A stretch of DNA of 64,000 nucleotides from Cyathus striatus. Lineage: Eukaryota; Basidiomycota; Agaricomycetes; Agaricales; Nidulariaceae. Location: the NCBI GenBank assembly GCA_025738555.1, contig JAOVFP010000006.1:6014001-6078000 (forward strand). The letters are read 5' to 3'. This document shows positions 12,201 to 24,664 of this stretch, in pieces. Within the stretch, counting starts at the first letter, position 1, and every line of letters begins with the position of its first letter. The notes under the pieces were generated by a model that made no database searches, was not told the origin of the DNA, and saw only the letters and a list, made by a program, of their open reading frames with translations. The position numbers were made by a program, and so were the translations under genes.

Positions 12201-13668
12201 AGTAAAGACTGGGAAGTGGTCTAATATGCCTAGCGTACTTCTACCTACTATAAAAACATTATTTCTATATTCTATGCGCTACTTACAAACAGTATAAAAT
12301 ATCTGGGTTGTAATTAGTAGCTGAGGTAGAGGTCCTGGACTGTTAGCTAGTGTGGGAACAATTCGCGCTAATAAGGGACATAACTAGCCTAAGTAGGAAA
12401 GCGTCTAAGAATAGAAACACCGAGGTCAGAGCTTATTCTCAACATTGGTGGGAAATAATTACCAGTAAGGCCAGAGATTGAGCTAAGCATGTGTCTATTC
12501 TAATAATAGGATATTGAAGCTATGTTATTGCATTATAGGAAAAGGCATGAGTGCTAGACCCACAGCAGTTGCCGCTATCTAACCATGCTGTACCAGCGCT
12601 GTGCATCAGCATGCCATAGGCGCGTAGCCTGACCTGAGACCTGGCATTCCCGGCAGGCTTATTCAGTAGTTTCCATTCCATGCGTCAAAGTGCGCGGCAT
12701 CATGCCTCCATATGGAGCGCTCTTCCTGCAGGATGAGTTATTGTCCTTTGTTATCATCCCATGTGAATGCATTCTTGGCGCTCATATGTTTGTATATCAG
12801 TGATTTACTCTGGTCCATCCCAGATGCCTGTATCCAGTCTAAAAGTCTAATTTACAGCTTAGCTAATGTGCAATTACTGCTTTTATATTAACTATATAGT
12901 TTCTCTTAGCCATGTTCTGTAAGATATTTAATAGGTAGCTTTGTGTAGTAGAAGGACAGTCTCCTGTGCCCCGAGAAATACCATCTAGTGTCATGCTTTA
13001 GTATTTGTGTGAGCTTTGAGATTCTAAGTGCAATGTGAAGTGAGAAGTCATAAGCCCGTGCTAAGTCCAAGATTAAGGAATGTGCATCAAAACACACATC
13101 AAAGTGTTTGCTAAGCCATTTCCCTTTGTGAACATTGGTCTTTGACACCTCCCCTTTTACTTTACTTTTCCCGGAAGCATTTTGCATCTGAGTCTTACCC
13201 ACCAAGCACCTTCTTAGTGAGCATACATGGTGTGAGTGAAATTACATATATTTTAATTTATACTATGTTGCGCTAAACTAGGTACTTTAGGTCCACTTTT
13301 GGTGGACTTAAGGCAGGGATAGTAGTACAGACAACAAGATCCTCCATGAATGAATTGCTCAGAAACACATTATCTACTCTAGTGAGATTTTTAGAATGGA
13401 AAGCCTTGAGGGTAGGAATATCCTTGAGCAGAGCCATAGATATTTGGTACTGAGAGAGGAGAGAAAGAAGGGGCTCTACTAGATATAGAGCTGCAGCTGT
13501 AAACAGGTGGTGATTGCACTCTTCATCCCACATGGGATGGTGCCTGTTGAAGTCTTCCATCCACATAAAGTGGAAGGATTCCCCTGCAGGTGTGTGGCTA
13601 GCCTGAAGCTCTCTCATTGTTGAGGCCAGAGCCTCTAAGCAGTCATTGTGCATACAATCCATGTAGAG
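9281..13668 (-). mobile_element. 5'-truncated LINE (14-bp TSD), split by E1
   Basis: A non-LTR retrotransposon on the minus strand. Its poly(A) end appears as T-run/A-run at 9281-9302, and the 14-bp TSD AATTCAACTCAGTT lies at 9267-9280 and 13669-13682. Read on the minus strand, the pieces are: endonuclease (13662-13290, with EDFNRHHPMWDE and RVDNVFLSNSF), reverse transcriptase (about 12200-11160), RNase H (about 10600-10090, with YTDGSGYKN, ADNQASLQ and WVPGHHSIAGNEAAD), and a C-terminal CCHC-like knuckle (CKKCRLHVPETVDHYLFYC, about 9830). Domain order and knuckle suit the RNase H-bearing fungal LINEs (Tad/I-like). ORF1 and the endonuclease start are missing, as in 5'-truncated inserts. The YxDD box reads YLND, and several stops and frameshifts are present, so it is dead. 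Confidence 0.88.
12222..13289 (-). mobile_element. Solo-LTR-like repeat E1 inside the LINE
   Basis: A 1,068-bp sequence flanked by GGTC on both sides (12218-12221 and 13290-13293) that splits the LINE between endonuclease and reverse transcriptase. A homologous copy (E2) lies at 49454-51618. On the minus strand it begins TAAAGTACCTAG and ends ..TATTA in both copies, not the usual TG..CA, so 'solo LTR' is a guess from size and 4-bp duplication. No coding capacity. Confidence 0.7.
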
Positions 13669-13682
13669 AATTCAACTCAGTT

Positions 13683-14394
13683 AGGAACACTTCCCAACAA
13701 CTTTGCATTGAAAAGGATGGTTTACTTCTTCAGTACCTACTGCCAACCTCCCTCCTGCCATAACTTCTATCTTTCCCCTTCCTACCATTTAGTCTCAACT
13801 CAATCTCATCCCCATGCATTGCACAAAGAAAGCCTACACTGTTGGTGACAGTAACAAACTGCATACTACTTTTTGTGACATAGATTCACCTGGCATTCAA
13901 CTTTAATATATATTTATGATCTCTTGTATCTGTACCTATATACTGTACTTGTAAAACTAACAACATGTAACTTTACTCCAAACCCACAACTCCACAGCTT
14001 CCCTTTTACCTACCACCTTCTATATTCCCCTACACAGCTCAGAAACCATTCAAATTCTCCCTTTGAATTGCAACAAATTGAAGACCTCCACTATTCTACA
14101 CTCAACCACTATATTCAACACACAGTCATGCACACACACATGCACAAACCTTGTTGGTGGTCATAACTGCCCTCATCTTACTCTAGTGGTCACTCCCCCT
14201 TTTATTATTGTCTTTCCCATTTGTCATTGTTTCCCCCCCTGCCCTCATCCTGCCTCGTCATCATGCCCTCCTTGTTATCACAATTCATCCCTCCCTTTTG
14301 TTATTGTCTTCCCATCTTGTTCCTGCCTTCTGCCATTTTTATTGTCTTCCATCTGTTCCCCAGCTTCCTCTCTTCCCCCCCCCTTGTTATCCTC
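13683..14394. other. Pyrimidine-rich non-coding stretch
   Basis: The plus strand is rich in C and T (for example the long CCTCTCTTCCCCCC-type run around 14370). No gene is recognised. The open frames here are low complexity and I do not call them. Confidence 0.5.
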
Positions 14395-14878
14395 TCAGCC
14401 CCTTCGCCCTTCACCCTTCGCCCTCCCCATACCCTCTCTTCTTGCTTCCTCAACAGCCCGTCTTTGGAGTAGAGTGTCCACCAGGAGAGTCAAAGACTTT
14501 ACATCATTCAGCATCTCATCTTCTAATCTAATCACCTCTCTTAAAAAGATGTGTAGAGCAAGATTTATATTCAAAGCAGGAGTTGATCTGTAAAAATTGT
14601 TTGTCATTTGTTAGAATTAACCATATGCTGTGATAAACTTACAATTCATGCATTGATCTAAGCCACTCCAACAACATCCTGAGTACAAAAATGCGCCTCG
14701 GTCTCCCACATTCAGTCAACTTGGAATAAATTTGGCCTTCACAAAGATCCATTAGAGAAGTAAATATTTGAGTTTGAACAAATTTCAAACTGGCAACGTT
14801 GTTTATACCAACATGGGTTACAATCTGTACTTCATTTAACATTCCTATACAGAAAATGTGAGGATTTAACTCAGGCAA
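14395..14878 (-). pseudogene. NLR-like (STAND) gene C-terminal fragment, copy 1
   Basis: Two minus-strand stretches match parts of the fragments at 15735-16510 and 54480-55570. 14878-14640 has FVLRMLLEWLRSMHEL (compare FILRMLLEWLGSMHKL at about 55250). 14607-14395 has an acidic DVKSLTLLVDTLLQR segment (compare DDLQFLTCLVDTLLKW near 55420). The order is as in the plus-strand copy. The NLR assignment comes from the longer copies; alone this piece is not diagnostic. Confidence 0.5.
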
Positions 14879-14879
14879 G

Positions 14880-15545
14880 TCATAGTAAAGCTTGCACTAT
14901 CACATTTTGTAGTTCAACCTGAAATTAACAGTGAACATACCATATAGTAATACATCTCAAATCCTTCCAAACTCCAAGCAAAAAGTTATAAATAACTGGT
15001 CTTAATCAGGCATGTGTATTTAAAAACCCCACCTCGTTTTGTCATTTCACTTTCACTATAAAACCATGGAGTTCACAAGTGTATGACAACATTCACTCTA
15101 CATGCGATGACCTGTTAAATGACATACTAAAGCACCAGGCTATTCTTTCCTGTCATCCATCTACTTACATGACAATTCAATCTCACACAACACAGAAATA
15201 GACCACACCAAGAACTCCACGATTGCTTACTTGTCTTCAAAACAAAGCTTCAGAGCAAGCATTACATTCTCAGCTCAGTCAGACCTTTTCTAGCTGTGTG
15301 AATGTACATCTCATCAACATGCATCTTTGTCAAAAGAATCTATTCTAAATGTCTGCAAATACTATTTATGGGCTGAAACAGTTTTAGCTGGGTAAAAGTA
15401 GATTCCATAAATAAACACCCTCATCAAACTTAAAACATGTGTGACTATCCGAACTACACCATCACTTGAAATAAGGTAACTGCAACAGCTATTAATCTTA
15501 TCCTCTGCACATTTCAGAAAGTATTCTATCTCTTCTTCATTAAGT
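14880..15545. repeat. Dispersed repeat, copy at 37260-37820
   Basis: A non-coding stretch whose middle (TTCAACCTGAAATTAACAG, ACATACCATATAGT, AATCCTTCCAAACTCCAAGC) recurs diverged at about 37300-37820. It probably belongs to the same duplicated gene region as the flanking NLR fragments. Confidence 0.6.
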
Positions 15546-15734
15546 CAATGTTTCATCTACATCTCTGTCCTGAGTGCCCCAAGTTTATCCCATCTCTGCT
15601 TCAATCTACAAGTTCCAACTCTCCATTAAGAAGAGTTTCCACATATCAAGTCAAAGCTTTCACATCATCCAATGCCCCATCTTCAAATATGACCTCTTTT
15701 CCTAAAATAAACTGTATAGCCACATGTAAAAAGT

Positions 15735-16510
15735 TCACAATAGAGATTTTTCTATTAAAATCCGGATTGCATTTATTAGATGTAATCCAACAAAACAATA
15801 AACATTACTGCACAGTTTAAGTATGTCTCTAAGCCACTCCAGCAAGAGCTCAAAAACATTAATACATTCTTGCCAGTCTCTCCAGATGAACCTGATGGAG
15901 TTGGTGTAGTCACTGTTATTAGGATACATTCTCTGATTAAAGTCAATATTATTTCAGTTGATTTCCAATAGCAAAGTGAATACTTGAGCTTGAACAACTT
16001 TCAGACTGGTATCATCTCTGACAGTAAGATGGTTCCACAGCCCTGCTCTGGGTTTGAAATACATTCCTACAGTGAAAAACCGAGAATCCTGGAAATGACG
16101 GTCCTTTTCTTTGATAAACCAGTCATCAACTGAAGATTTTACATCTTGTTTAGATTCAAGGTAGATACTCCGGCCGCAAATGATGTCTGATATGAAATAT
16201 TCATCAAATTTAATTTTAAACCCAATTTTGACATCTTGTGTTTTGATGGTTACTCCACATAAAATAGCAATGCCACCCTTAGCCATGTCATTATCTTCAC
16301 TGAACATCTGAGGATTTAAAAACAAGCTCCTATTGAGATAATAGAAGTATCCACAAATGGAATAATCAAAAGTCCATGGGTGCTGATTCCTTGGAGCATT
16401 GTTGTCAATGTATTCTTTTAAGCATTTTACACAATATTTGCTTAAATGAAGGTGTGCCAGTGCTTCATCTATGAAAAACTTTCCTGAGCATTGCGAGTCT
16501 CAAAGAAAGT
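15735..16510 (-). pseudogene. NLR-like (STAND) gene C-terminal fragment, copy 2
   Basis: On the minus strand the sequence reads SFYHASFTDFL (16520-16503), then SGKFFIDEALAHLHLSKYC, and continues to about 15740. This is the pattern after the NACHT domain in basidiomycete STAND/NLR proteins (H.SF.DFL..RSG.F.I....H..L...C). It is parallel to the plus-strand copy at 54480-55570. A TGA at 16500-16502 follows DFL, where the other copy has residues LLD; an Arg codon is common there in the family. The nucleotide-binding part is missing because a GTCAC-rich palindromic block starts immediately upstream. Confidence 0.6.
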
Positions 16511-16534
16511 CGGTGAATGATGCATGATAAAATG

Positions 16535-17050
16535 AAAAAGCGTGACATGTGTGACAAGCGTGGGAAAAAAGTGTGACATGTTGGAAAAGCGTGACATATT
16601 GGAAAATGTTGGGGAAGAGATGTGTGACATGTGTGACAAGCGTGGGAAAAATTGTGACATGTTTGGAAAAGTATCACATATCATAACCATCACACTTGCC
16701 ACACTTCTCCAAACATGTCACACTTTTCCCACGCTTGTCACACATGTCACACTATCACACATGTGTGACAAGTTTGATGACTATAGGAAGTGTGAGAGTG
16801 TGACATGTCAGAAAATATTGGATAAATCGTGACAAGCGTGGGAAAAGTGTGACATATTGGAAAAGCGCGACATGTATGACATATCATAGCCATCACACTT
16901 GTCACACATTTGGTGTACTGTTACATTGTGACAAATGTGACAAGATGTGTCACATTTTTTCCAACATATCACATATGTCACGCTTTTTCCAATATTTTCC
17001 AATATGTCACACATGTCGCACTTTCACACATGTGTGACAAGTGTGATGAC
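16535..17050. repeat. GTGACA-rich inverted-repeat block
   Basis: Consists of imperfect inverted repeats of GTGACATGTGTGACAAGCGT and GGAAAAGTGTGACAT-type units, with mirror points near 16685 and 16950. Both halves end in CACATGTGTGACAAG followed by TTTGATGAC or TGTGATGAC. It resembles the arms of the foldback elements but has neither family-A nor family-B ends that I can find. It may be a decayed relative and truncates the neighbouring NLR fragment. Confidence 0.7.
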
Positions 17051-17089
17051 TGGGAAACATGTTACAACTGTGATAATAGAGTCTAGGTA

Positions 17090-17340
17090 CAGCTTAGGCA
17101 CCTGAGTTCAGTGGAGTTCAAGTAGAGTCCAGGTGCTCTACTGATAGTGTAGTGAGACTCTCACTGGATTCTTGATAGTCTAGTGAGAGTTCAGTGAGAC
17201 TCCACTGAACTCTCGATAGTCTGGTGAGACTCTAGTGAGACTCTCACTGAACTCTCGATAGTCTGGTGAGACTCTAGTGAGACTCTCACTGAACTCTCGA
17301 TAGTCTGGTGAGAGTCCAGTGAGAGTCCAGTGATAACTGT
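17090..17340 (+). repeat. 42-bp tandem repeat
   Basis: Two full and several partial copies of a 42-bp unit beginning GTGAGACTCTAGTGAGACTC, preceded by GAGTCCAGGTGCTCTAC, which recalls the subterminal repeats of the family-B elements. It may be the remains of such an end. Confidence 0.7.
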
Positions 17341-17875
17341 GGGAGAGTGCAACATACTGATTGTTTGTGCAAGTGATTAATTATTGATATGTGTATGATG
17401 TTTAATGGTGATTTAGGGTTATTTGTTCATGTAAGGTATTGGTTTGTTCATGTATAGTATTGGGTATATTTGATTAGTAGTGTATTGTATCATGTGATGG
17501 TGTGAAGTATTCAGTCATGTGACATTACTGTGTAATTTCTTTAATTGTGGTATACAGTGCATTTGCATGCATTATATATAATCAAAAATCATGCCTGACA
17601 CCACTGTATGCAGAATCATCCATGATGAGTGAACAGGCTGTTTAGATCAACGATATTTATGAGCTGTGTACAGGTACTATGCAGTGATGACAACTAATGA
17701 ACAGCATCATCGCATTATAAACCTTTAAAGCTTCAATGTGTAAAAATAGCAGGCAGGCTTAGGAATATCCTGTCATGTGCAGTCTCAAGAATGGTGAAGT
17801 ATTCTAGAAAATGGGTTATATTAAGGTAGTATGAAGATAACAAAAGTGAATGGGGCATAAGCGAGAGAAATGAGA
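17341..17875. other. Intergenic, AT-rich
   Basis: I recognise nothing here. It ends in the 8-bp TSD of element C (17876-17883). Confidence 0.4.
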
Positions 17876-18308
17876 AGAGAGACAAGGTCATTACACTCCT
17901 CTACAAAATCATGTAGACTCTGTGTAGATTCCACCTGGACTCCGGGACTCTACATGGACTCCACCTGGACTCTACCCAGACTCTGGCCAGAATCATAATC
18001 AGCCTATTTCTATGTAAAGTCCAGGTGGAGTCCAGGTAGAGTTCGGGTGGGGTCCAGGTAGAGTCCAGGTAGAGTCCAAGTGCTACCCGGACTGTACTTG
18101 GAGTCTACTGGACTGAAGTACTGGAGTCCAGGTAGAGTCCAGATAGAGTCCAGGTAAGTCCAGGTGGAGTCCAGGTTGGCTACACCTGAGCTCTACATAG
18201 ACTCTACCTGGACTCCACCTGAATTCTAAGTGGATTTTCCAGTAAAATCTTTGTACATTAGATTTATTACTCTTACTTATATATAATAATAAAAAGTACT
18301 CCACACTG

Positions 18309-18372
18309 GTTTGAACTCAAGACCTTGGAGAGTTAACAATGCGCATACTTACCACTAGGTTATCAGATCTTA
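18309..18372 (-). other. tRNA-like sequence in left part of element C
   Basis: Read on the minus strand it contains TAACCTAGTGG, close to a pol III A box, and GAGTTCAAACC, a decayed B box, at tRNA-like spacing. I could not fold a full cloverleaf, so it is a tRNA relic or SINE head rather than a gene. B4 has a similar module at the corresponding place (56121-56207). Confidence 0.5.
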
Positions 18373-18419
18373 TGAAGTTAGTTATGTCTATTCTACTTAA
18401 CTAGTTCCGTGGTCATATC

Positions 18420-19690
18420 ATGTGCTACAAAAATAACAACCCCACATTCATTTTCTTTGATCAATGATCTTCCCACCACAACATCTTCCCTGTCAATGCC
18501 CATTTTGCTCTGCTCTCACTGCCCATCCCTCTCTACTCTCAATGCCCATCCCCCTCCATGCTTAATGCCCATCCCCCTCTGTGCCCAACACCTGTCCCCC
18601 TTCATGTTCAATGACCATTCTTCCCAGCGCTCGCCAGCCTCAATGTTGGATGGACAATCCATGACGTTCAAGCATCAACATCATACATCATCGATGCCAA
18701 TGTAGCATTGCCAAGGATTGGGATCAGGTAAGCCTCCCGCTCCACTCGCATTATTCCTGATTTACCTTCCTCCTCCTAGCCTTCTCTGCTGCATATCAAC
18801 AACAACAACAACAACAATGACACTAGCATCCTCCAATGTCATTGACGCCCCTTCCTCAAGCCCCTTCCTCAACTCCCTTTCCTGCCACCACCAACACTCA
18901 CCATCTCCATCCCCATGTTGTCACCGATGCCATGTCATGCATTAGGCCCCTTCTCCCTCCTTGGGCTGCATCAGGATGGACAACAGCTGCAATCAACAGG
19001 ATTCTTCATCCCTGTCTACTCCTGGCGCTGCCACCGTCCCCTGCCATATTGTGCGTCGATGCTACATCATTGACTTTCCAGCACAACACTGCCACTTCAC
19101 CCCTGGCCGGCTCCCCTGCATTGTGAACAGCTGTCTCACCTCCATTGCCACCACCTGCTGTCTCATCCTCATGATGATGATAATGACCACCACCACCATT
19201 TACTATCCCACTGCCGCCACCACTACCACCACCAGCCGCCTCATCCCCACTAGCCACCTCATCTCCACCACCACCACCAGCATCTCGTCCCCATGGATGA
19301 CAACAACAACAATGACCTCTCCCTCTCCCCATACCACTACCACCACCATAACCATCTGTCCACATACCACCACAACCACCTTCATCACCAAGTCCCCACA
19401 GATGACGACAATGATGATGACCTCTCTCCCTCTCCCTCTCCCAGTACCACTACCACTACCACCACTGACCTCTCCCTTCCCCATACTGCTACCACCAACA
19501 CCATCTCCATCTCCAAGTCCCCACAGATGACGATGATGATGACCTCTCTCCCTCTCCCTCTCCCAGTACTGCTACCACTACCACCACTGACCTCTCCTTT
19601 CCCATACTGTTACCACCACCACAACTGTCTGTCCACATACCACCAACACCGCCTCCATCACCAAGTCCACGCAGATGACAACTAGCTGCA
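18420..19690 (+). repeat. C-rich simple/tandem repeat region of element C
   Basis: Strongly strand-asymmetric C+A/T-rich sequence with CCACCACCA runs. In the second half there are diverged tandem copies of a unit containing AAGTCCCCACAGATGACGA and CCTCTCCCTCTCCCAGTAC (19390-19680). Apparent Pro/Thr-rich or His-rich proteins on either strand follow from composition, and I do not call them genes. B4 has a C-rich region in the same place. Confidence 0.7.
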
Positions 19691-20013
19691 AGCACATGCA
19701 GATGAAATCGATTCTGGTATATTATTATTACAGTGTGAGGCCGGCTGGCAATCAATTTAATGGCAATCTATTTAGACCGATATCAGTCTATTTTTAGTAA
19801 ATTTAATGTGGGTGCATGCCATGAACCTTAATGGACTGTTCTATTTTTAACTTTTTTGAATCAATATGTGCTGGACCGAAATATAATTAGATTCTCACAT
19901 ATAGTAAGCTTTCTAAGTGACAAAATCTTTCTTCCCTTCCTACTTTGATCCACACTGAGATTGCTGTCCTGCCCCCCACCTGCTCTTTAAAGTCACTATC
20001 CACTGTATCTAAC

Positions 20014-22297
20014 ATGTCTAAGTCAACCTCAACCTCAAACTTTGTCAATCCTTCTATGGTTGAGCCCAGATCTTCTAGATCTAGCACTAGAATTGCTTCA
20101 GTTGCTTCTAAGACACAAGAAATATCTGAAGGAGGGACAAACACACCTTCTGAGCTATCTGAGATGCCTAAGTCTGTGAGATCTAGCTCTAGGGTTGCTT
20201 CTAGGGCACAAGTACAATCAGGAGGAGGGACAATTACACCTTCTAAGCCATCTGAGAAGCCTAAGTCTGTGAGATCTAGCTCTAGAGTTGCTTCTAGGGC
20301 ACAAGTACAATCAGGAGGAGGGACAATTACACCTTCTGAGCCATCTGAGAAGCCTAAGTCTATGAGATCTAGCACAAGAATTGCTGGAAATAAGGCACAA
20401 GAACAGTCTGGAGGAAAAGATACACTTCATGAACCCACTAATATGTCCAAGTCTTTGAAATCCAAAACTCAGGTTAACACAAAATCCAAAAAAAGAGAAA
20501 ACTCAGAATCTTCATCTAAAAAGGAGAAAGGAAAAGGAGGGGGAAAACCTAAGTATGTAGTAATTTAATTTGTTCTTTATGTGATCTAACTAACACTAAA
20601 ATGTAGAAAAACTTCAGTTACACAACTTCAAGAAGATATTGCTAATGAAGTACAAGGAAAGCCAAAGCATTTAACCCTGTAAGTAAATGTTATATTTACC
20701 TTGAATACTTTAACTAATTTAGTAGAGTGGAACAAATTCTGGAGAATGATAACACATCTGTTGCTCCTCCTCCTCCTCTTCCTCCTCCTCAACATCAAGT
20801 GTCCTTGCCTGCTAAGACCACATCCACAAGTGCCACTACTGAAAAAGTAGGTGACTCATTGAATGAGAAGGAAATTCTTGTACCACTGAGCTCACAGTTG
20901 GGGAGTTTGAATATTGATAAATCTAAGACTACATCTGAGTCATCTTCTGACACTGAATCTTCTAATACTTCTGAATCAAATAAGCAGCTCAATGAGCTTA
21001 ATGCATTTGCTACTGTGAATGAGTCAGAAGAAATGGATGAATCAGAGTGAATCAGAAGAAATGAATGAGTTCAAGGAAATAGATGAGTTACAAAATAGGA
21101 GTGAGTCTGAGGAAATAAGTGAGTCAGAGGAGATGGATATTGATTGTACACCTAAGAAAGCTTCTGATTTTAAACATGGCTGATCAGAGCTCTCCAGCTC
21201 AAATTCTGATAGTCAAAGCACCTCAATAAGTAAGATATCATGTCACTCAGAATCCCATAGCTCAGTCAGAAGCTACTCGGATAGTGATCCTCAAGGTGCC
21301 TCACATGCAGTTGGAGGATTTTCATGCCAGCATGCCATTGGTAATTTCTTTAACTTTGGAGATGAAGAAGAAGGTATATTTGTATTATTTATTAATTCAT
21401 TAGTTTTACTTATTCATTTATATAGATGTATCAATGGATGTATCAATGATTCTTCCAGAGAACACAAATAGTGAAATTCATTTATTCCTGACACATGATC
21501 ATACCAAAGCAGACTATGTAATTGACAATCAGACTCCAGGGTCTGATCTTGCTAGTGTTCTTGAGATCATTGCTGAATATTGGGAGCTTGTGTCTGACAA
21601 AAATTCACCTATTTCAGTTCGTAAAGATGGAAGATGGATGCTAAAAGGAAGATTCTCAAAAGCATTACAGTGATCTGAGACACTTGATTGGAAACAAGAG
21701 AACAATATTGAGATTTTAGCAGATGGTGCTGTAGATCAGCAAATTCCAGGACCATCTTCCACAGTTAATAAGTCATCATCTTCTAAGTCTAAATCTGAAT
21801 CAGGAATGAGCAATAGTGATATAATTCAATTGCTTATAAATCACTTTGAGATCCCTAAACATCTTCAGAATGTGGATAAGAAGAAGGACAGCATCAAAAT
21901 GACATACTTGAAATACTGTAAGATCAATGAGATTCTCAGTAAAGAAATGGAGTTGGCTTCTCTAGAAGAGATAGCCCACTGTCATATTGATAGAAAGATG
22001 ATAATTGCTGTGTTCATGGCTTCATCTACATATTATCAGTACCCATTTAAGATCTTTCCAATGTTGAGTTATGATCCAGCAATGGAAAGTTGGTTTGAAG
22101 AAGATGAGCCTGATAAAGATCATACAAAGGCTGTATGGGAAGGTTTAAAGCCTAACTTTAGTAATTTACAAAAATTACTTGAAGGCAAGAAAGCTGCTAT
22201 GGATTATAGAGCAAAACAGAAAGAGAGAGAGGAAAGTGAGAGAGAGAAAGAGAAAAGCAAGAAGTCACACCAAAAGAGAAAGGCTAAGAAATTGTAA
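20014..22297 (+). pseudogene. Companion protein gene of element C (Ser-rich, acidic, Lys-rich tail)
   Basis: Exons can be joined as 20014-20552, 20607-20678 and 20726 onward, with introns of 54 and 47 bp and a probable further intron at 21373-21426. The N-terminus is basic and Ser-rich, with three copies of a 31-residue (93-bp) repeat around RSSSRVASRAQVQSGGG (20167-20440). Then come a Pro run, a Ser/Glu-rich acidic stretch, and a globular C-terminal part (about 21806-22297) with DPAMESWFEEDE and a charged Lys/Glu tail. The C-terminal part matches the B4 gene at 58071-59128 (FPAMQSWLAEDE, Lys-rich tail). One frameshift near 21048 and in-frame TGA codons near 21180 and 21671 break it. Function is unknown; its position directly upstream of the transposase in both elements suggests an accessory transposition protein. 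Confidence 0.6.
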
Positions 22298-22369
22298 GAT
22301 GTTTATTTGTTTTAACTTTGGTTCTATTTTTTTTTCATCATATGCTCTAACTGTCAATTTTGGTTGAAA

Positions 22370-22690
22370 TACTTCAACAGTATTTCTAAAATGAATTACA
22401 ATCATCTACTTTCAACAGTAGATTTATGCTGTTTATTTTTGGTTGAAAATATTTCAACAATATTTCTCAGCTTTGTACAATCTATCTACTTTCAACAGTA
22501 GATCTGTATTTTATTATTTCAGTTGGTTGGATATTTTCAACAATATTTGCCAACTTTTGTACAATATTCTACTTTCAACAGTAGCTTCTTCTCTAATTCT
22601 TTTATACTGAAATATTTCAACAATATATTTTCAACTTTTCTACAGTTACCTACTTTCAATAGTAGATTTATATATTTTCTGTTGATGTAC
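22370..22690 (+). repeat. About 85-bp tandem repeat between the two genes of element C
   Basis: Four diverged copies of a unit with TTTCAACAATATTT and CTACTTTCAACAGTAGAT, the latter an inverted repeat (CTACT..AGTAG). In B4 the corresponding gap between the two genes is only about 80 bp, so the expansion is specific to C. Confidence 0.7.
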
Positions 22691-23616
22691 TTCATGTACT
22701 TCTAACATTTTATAAATTTATATTGGTCATGCACTATTAATTCTAAGTCAGATTTACTAATATTGTACTTGTATAGGTTTGGTTTCATTCTGCAAGGTCT
22801 ATTTCAAATCTGGCTATTACTTGTGTTCTTGAGCTATGTTCCTCAAGTACAAGCATCATCACTAAATGATCCTTTTCCTGACATCACATTTAGAGTTTTC
22901 TCAAAATTTATACAAAAAAATTTTAACTCCTCAATTACTTTGGCAACAGTTTTAACTTTACTTTTTACATTAACAAACAATGTAGACCTTCTCAATCTCC
23001 ATGCAGAGGGGTGTCAGCCAATTTTTTTATTAAATGCCTAGGTTTTATGATCACCTACTATTATATATGTAGTAGTGAATGTATGATTACTAGTGAATGT
23101 ATAAGTGATCATAAGTGATCTTTCAGTGTTTTAGTAGTGTTTCAGATGGATATTTACTTACTACTGGTACTAATGAATGTAATGGTGATCATAGGTGATC
23201 ATTAGGTGTTTCAAGTGCATATTCACTTATTACTGGTACTAAAGAATGTATATGTGATCATAAGTGATCATTATATATTACAATAGCATATTATTTTGAA
23301 TAATATTATATATATTACACATGTGACATATCTTGAACTTGTCACGCATATTCCTGCGCCTCACATTGTTCCTGCGCTTCACATTTGTGACATCCTTCTC
23401 ATGCCTCACATCTGTCATGCATATTCCCGTGTATCACGCAGCTTCTCGCATATTCCCACGCTTCTCGCATATTCCCACACATCATGCACATTCTCGCGCT
23501 TCATGCACATTCCCGCACATCACATATTCCTGCGCATTACACCTGTCACATTCTTTCTGCGTGTCACATATATTCGCACGCGCCACGCTACTCACCTATT
23601 CACGTGTGTCATGCTT

Positions 23617-24243
23617 AGTGTATGGGGCAAAACCTCATGGAGAGCCTCGCCATGCCAGGCAAGGGCAAAACCTGGTGTGAGAAAATGGCAAAAGGTGGCA
23701 AGGCTGGTGAATGTATTAGTAATCGATGTAACTACATAATACAAATTCTATAGTCCCATTGAATGAAGCAACAATTCACAATCCCAATTGCCACTATTTC
23801 CTTCAGTTGGAGTATCAATGACAGTGTTCTGAATCGAAGGGAGCTGTCCTCTGCGTATGATATCAATGAGAGAGGTGTTGTAAACATGAGCATTGTAGGC
23901 CATTAGCTAGGTGTATGGAGCATCTTCCATTGGCACGGTGAACTAGTTCCATCGAGCAGTAGTTACAAACAACTGTCCATCGTTTTGTACTAGGATTACA
24001 CTCCTTCTTTATAAAATGGTTGTTGATAAATGTGTCTGCAGGTCTTCCTCCCTTGTTTTTCCCCATTTCGGTGCGATTTCAGTATTGCAACAATGCCAGC
24101 ATGATGATAAAATTTTACAAATTACAAATTACATAATTCTACTCTTGCTGAGTATCGCCGCTCTCCTTCATGCTCATAGTTTCACCACCCAGCGATCGCC
24201 AGTGGCGAGGCGTGGCAAGGCGAAATGGCAAGGTTTTGCCCAC
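23617..24243 (-). mobile_element. hAT-like fragment in the A3 loop, with BED-finger coding remnant
   Basis: On the minus strand 24066-23863 reads MGKNKGGRPADTFINNHF, followed by CNYC and two spaced His (H..IH), the layout of a BED-type zinc finger as found at the N-terminus of hAT transposases. The block is bounded by imperfect inverted repeats beginning GGGCAAAACC (left about 23627; right GGTTTTGCCC about 24230). I see no clear 8-bp TSD. It may be a hAT-derived non-autonomous insert, or captured cargo. Confidence 0.55.
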
Positions 24244-24664
24244 TACATTAGTCACACGTGGGTATATGCGTGATGCACAGGAATATGTGCAACAAGTTCG
24301 AGATATGTCACATGTGTGATATATATAATATTATTCAAAATAATATGCTATTGTAATATATAATGATCACTTATGATCACATATACATTCTTTAGTACCA
24401 GTAATAAGTGAATATGCACTTGAAACACCTAATGATCACTTATGATTACCATTACATTCATTAGTACCAGTAGTAAGTAAATATCCACCTGAAACACTAC
24501 TAAAACACTGAAAGATCACTTATGATCACTTATACATTCACTAGTAATCATACATTCACTACTACATATATAATAGTGGGTGATCATAAAAAAAATGCCT
24601 AGCTTATATGATTACCATGATCATAAAACCTAGGCATTTAATGAAAATAATTGGCTGACACTTA

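Noticed and set aside
18400..19700. Pro/Thr-rich, His-rich or Gly/Val-rich proteins
   Set aside because: Pure composition effect of C-rich simple repeats on both strands; no homologous frame in B4.
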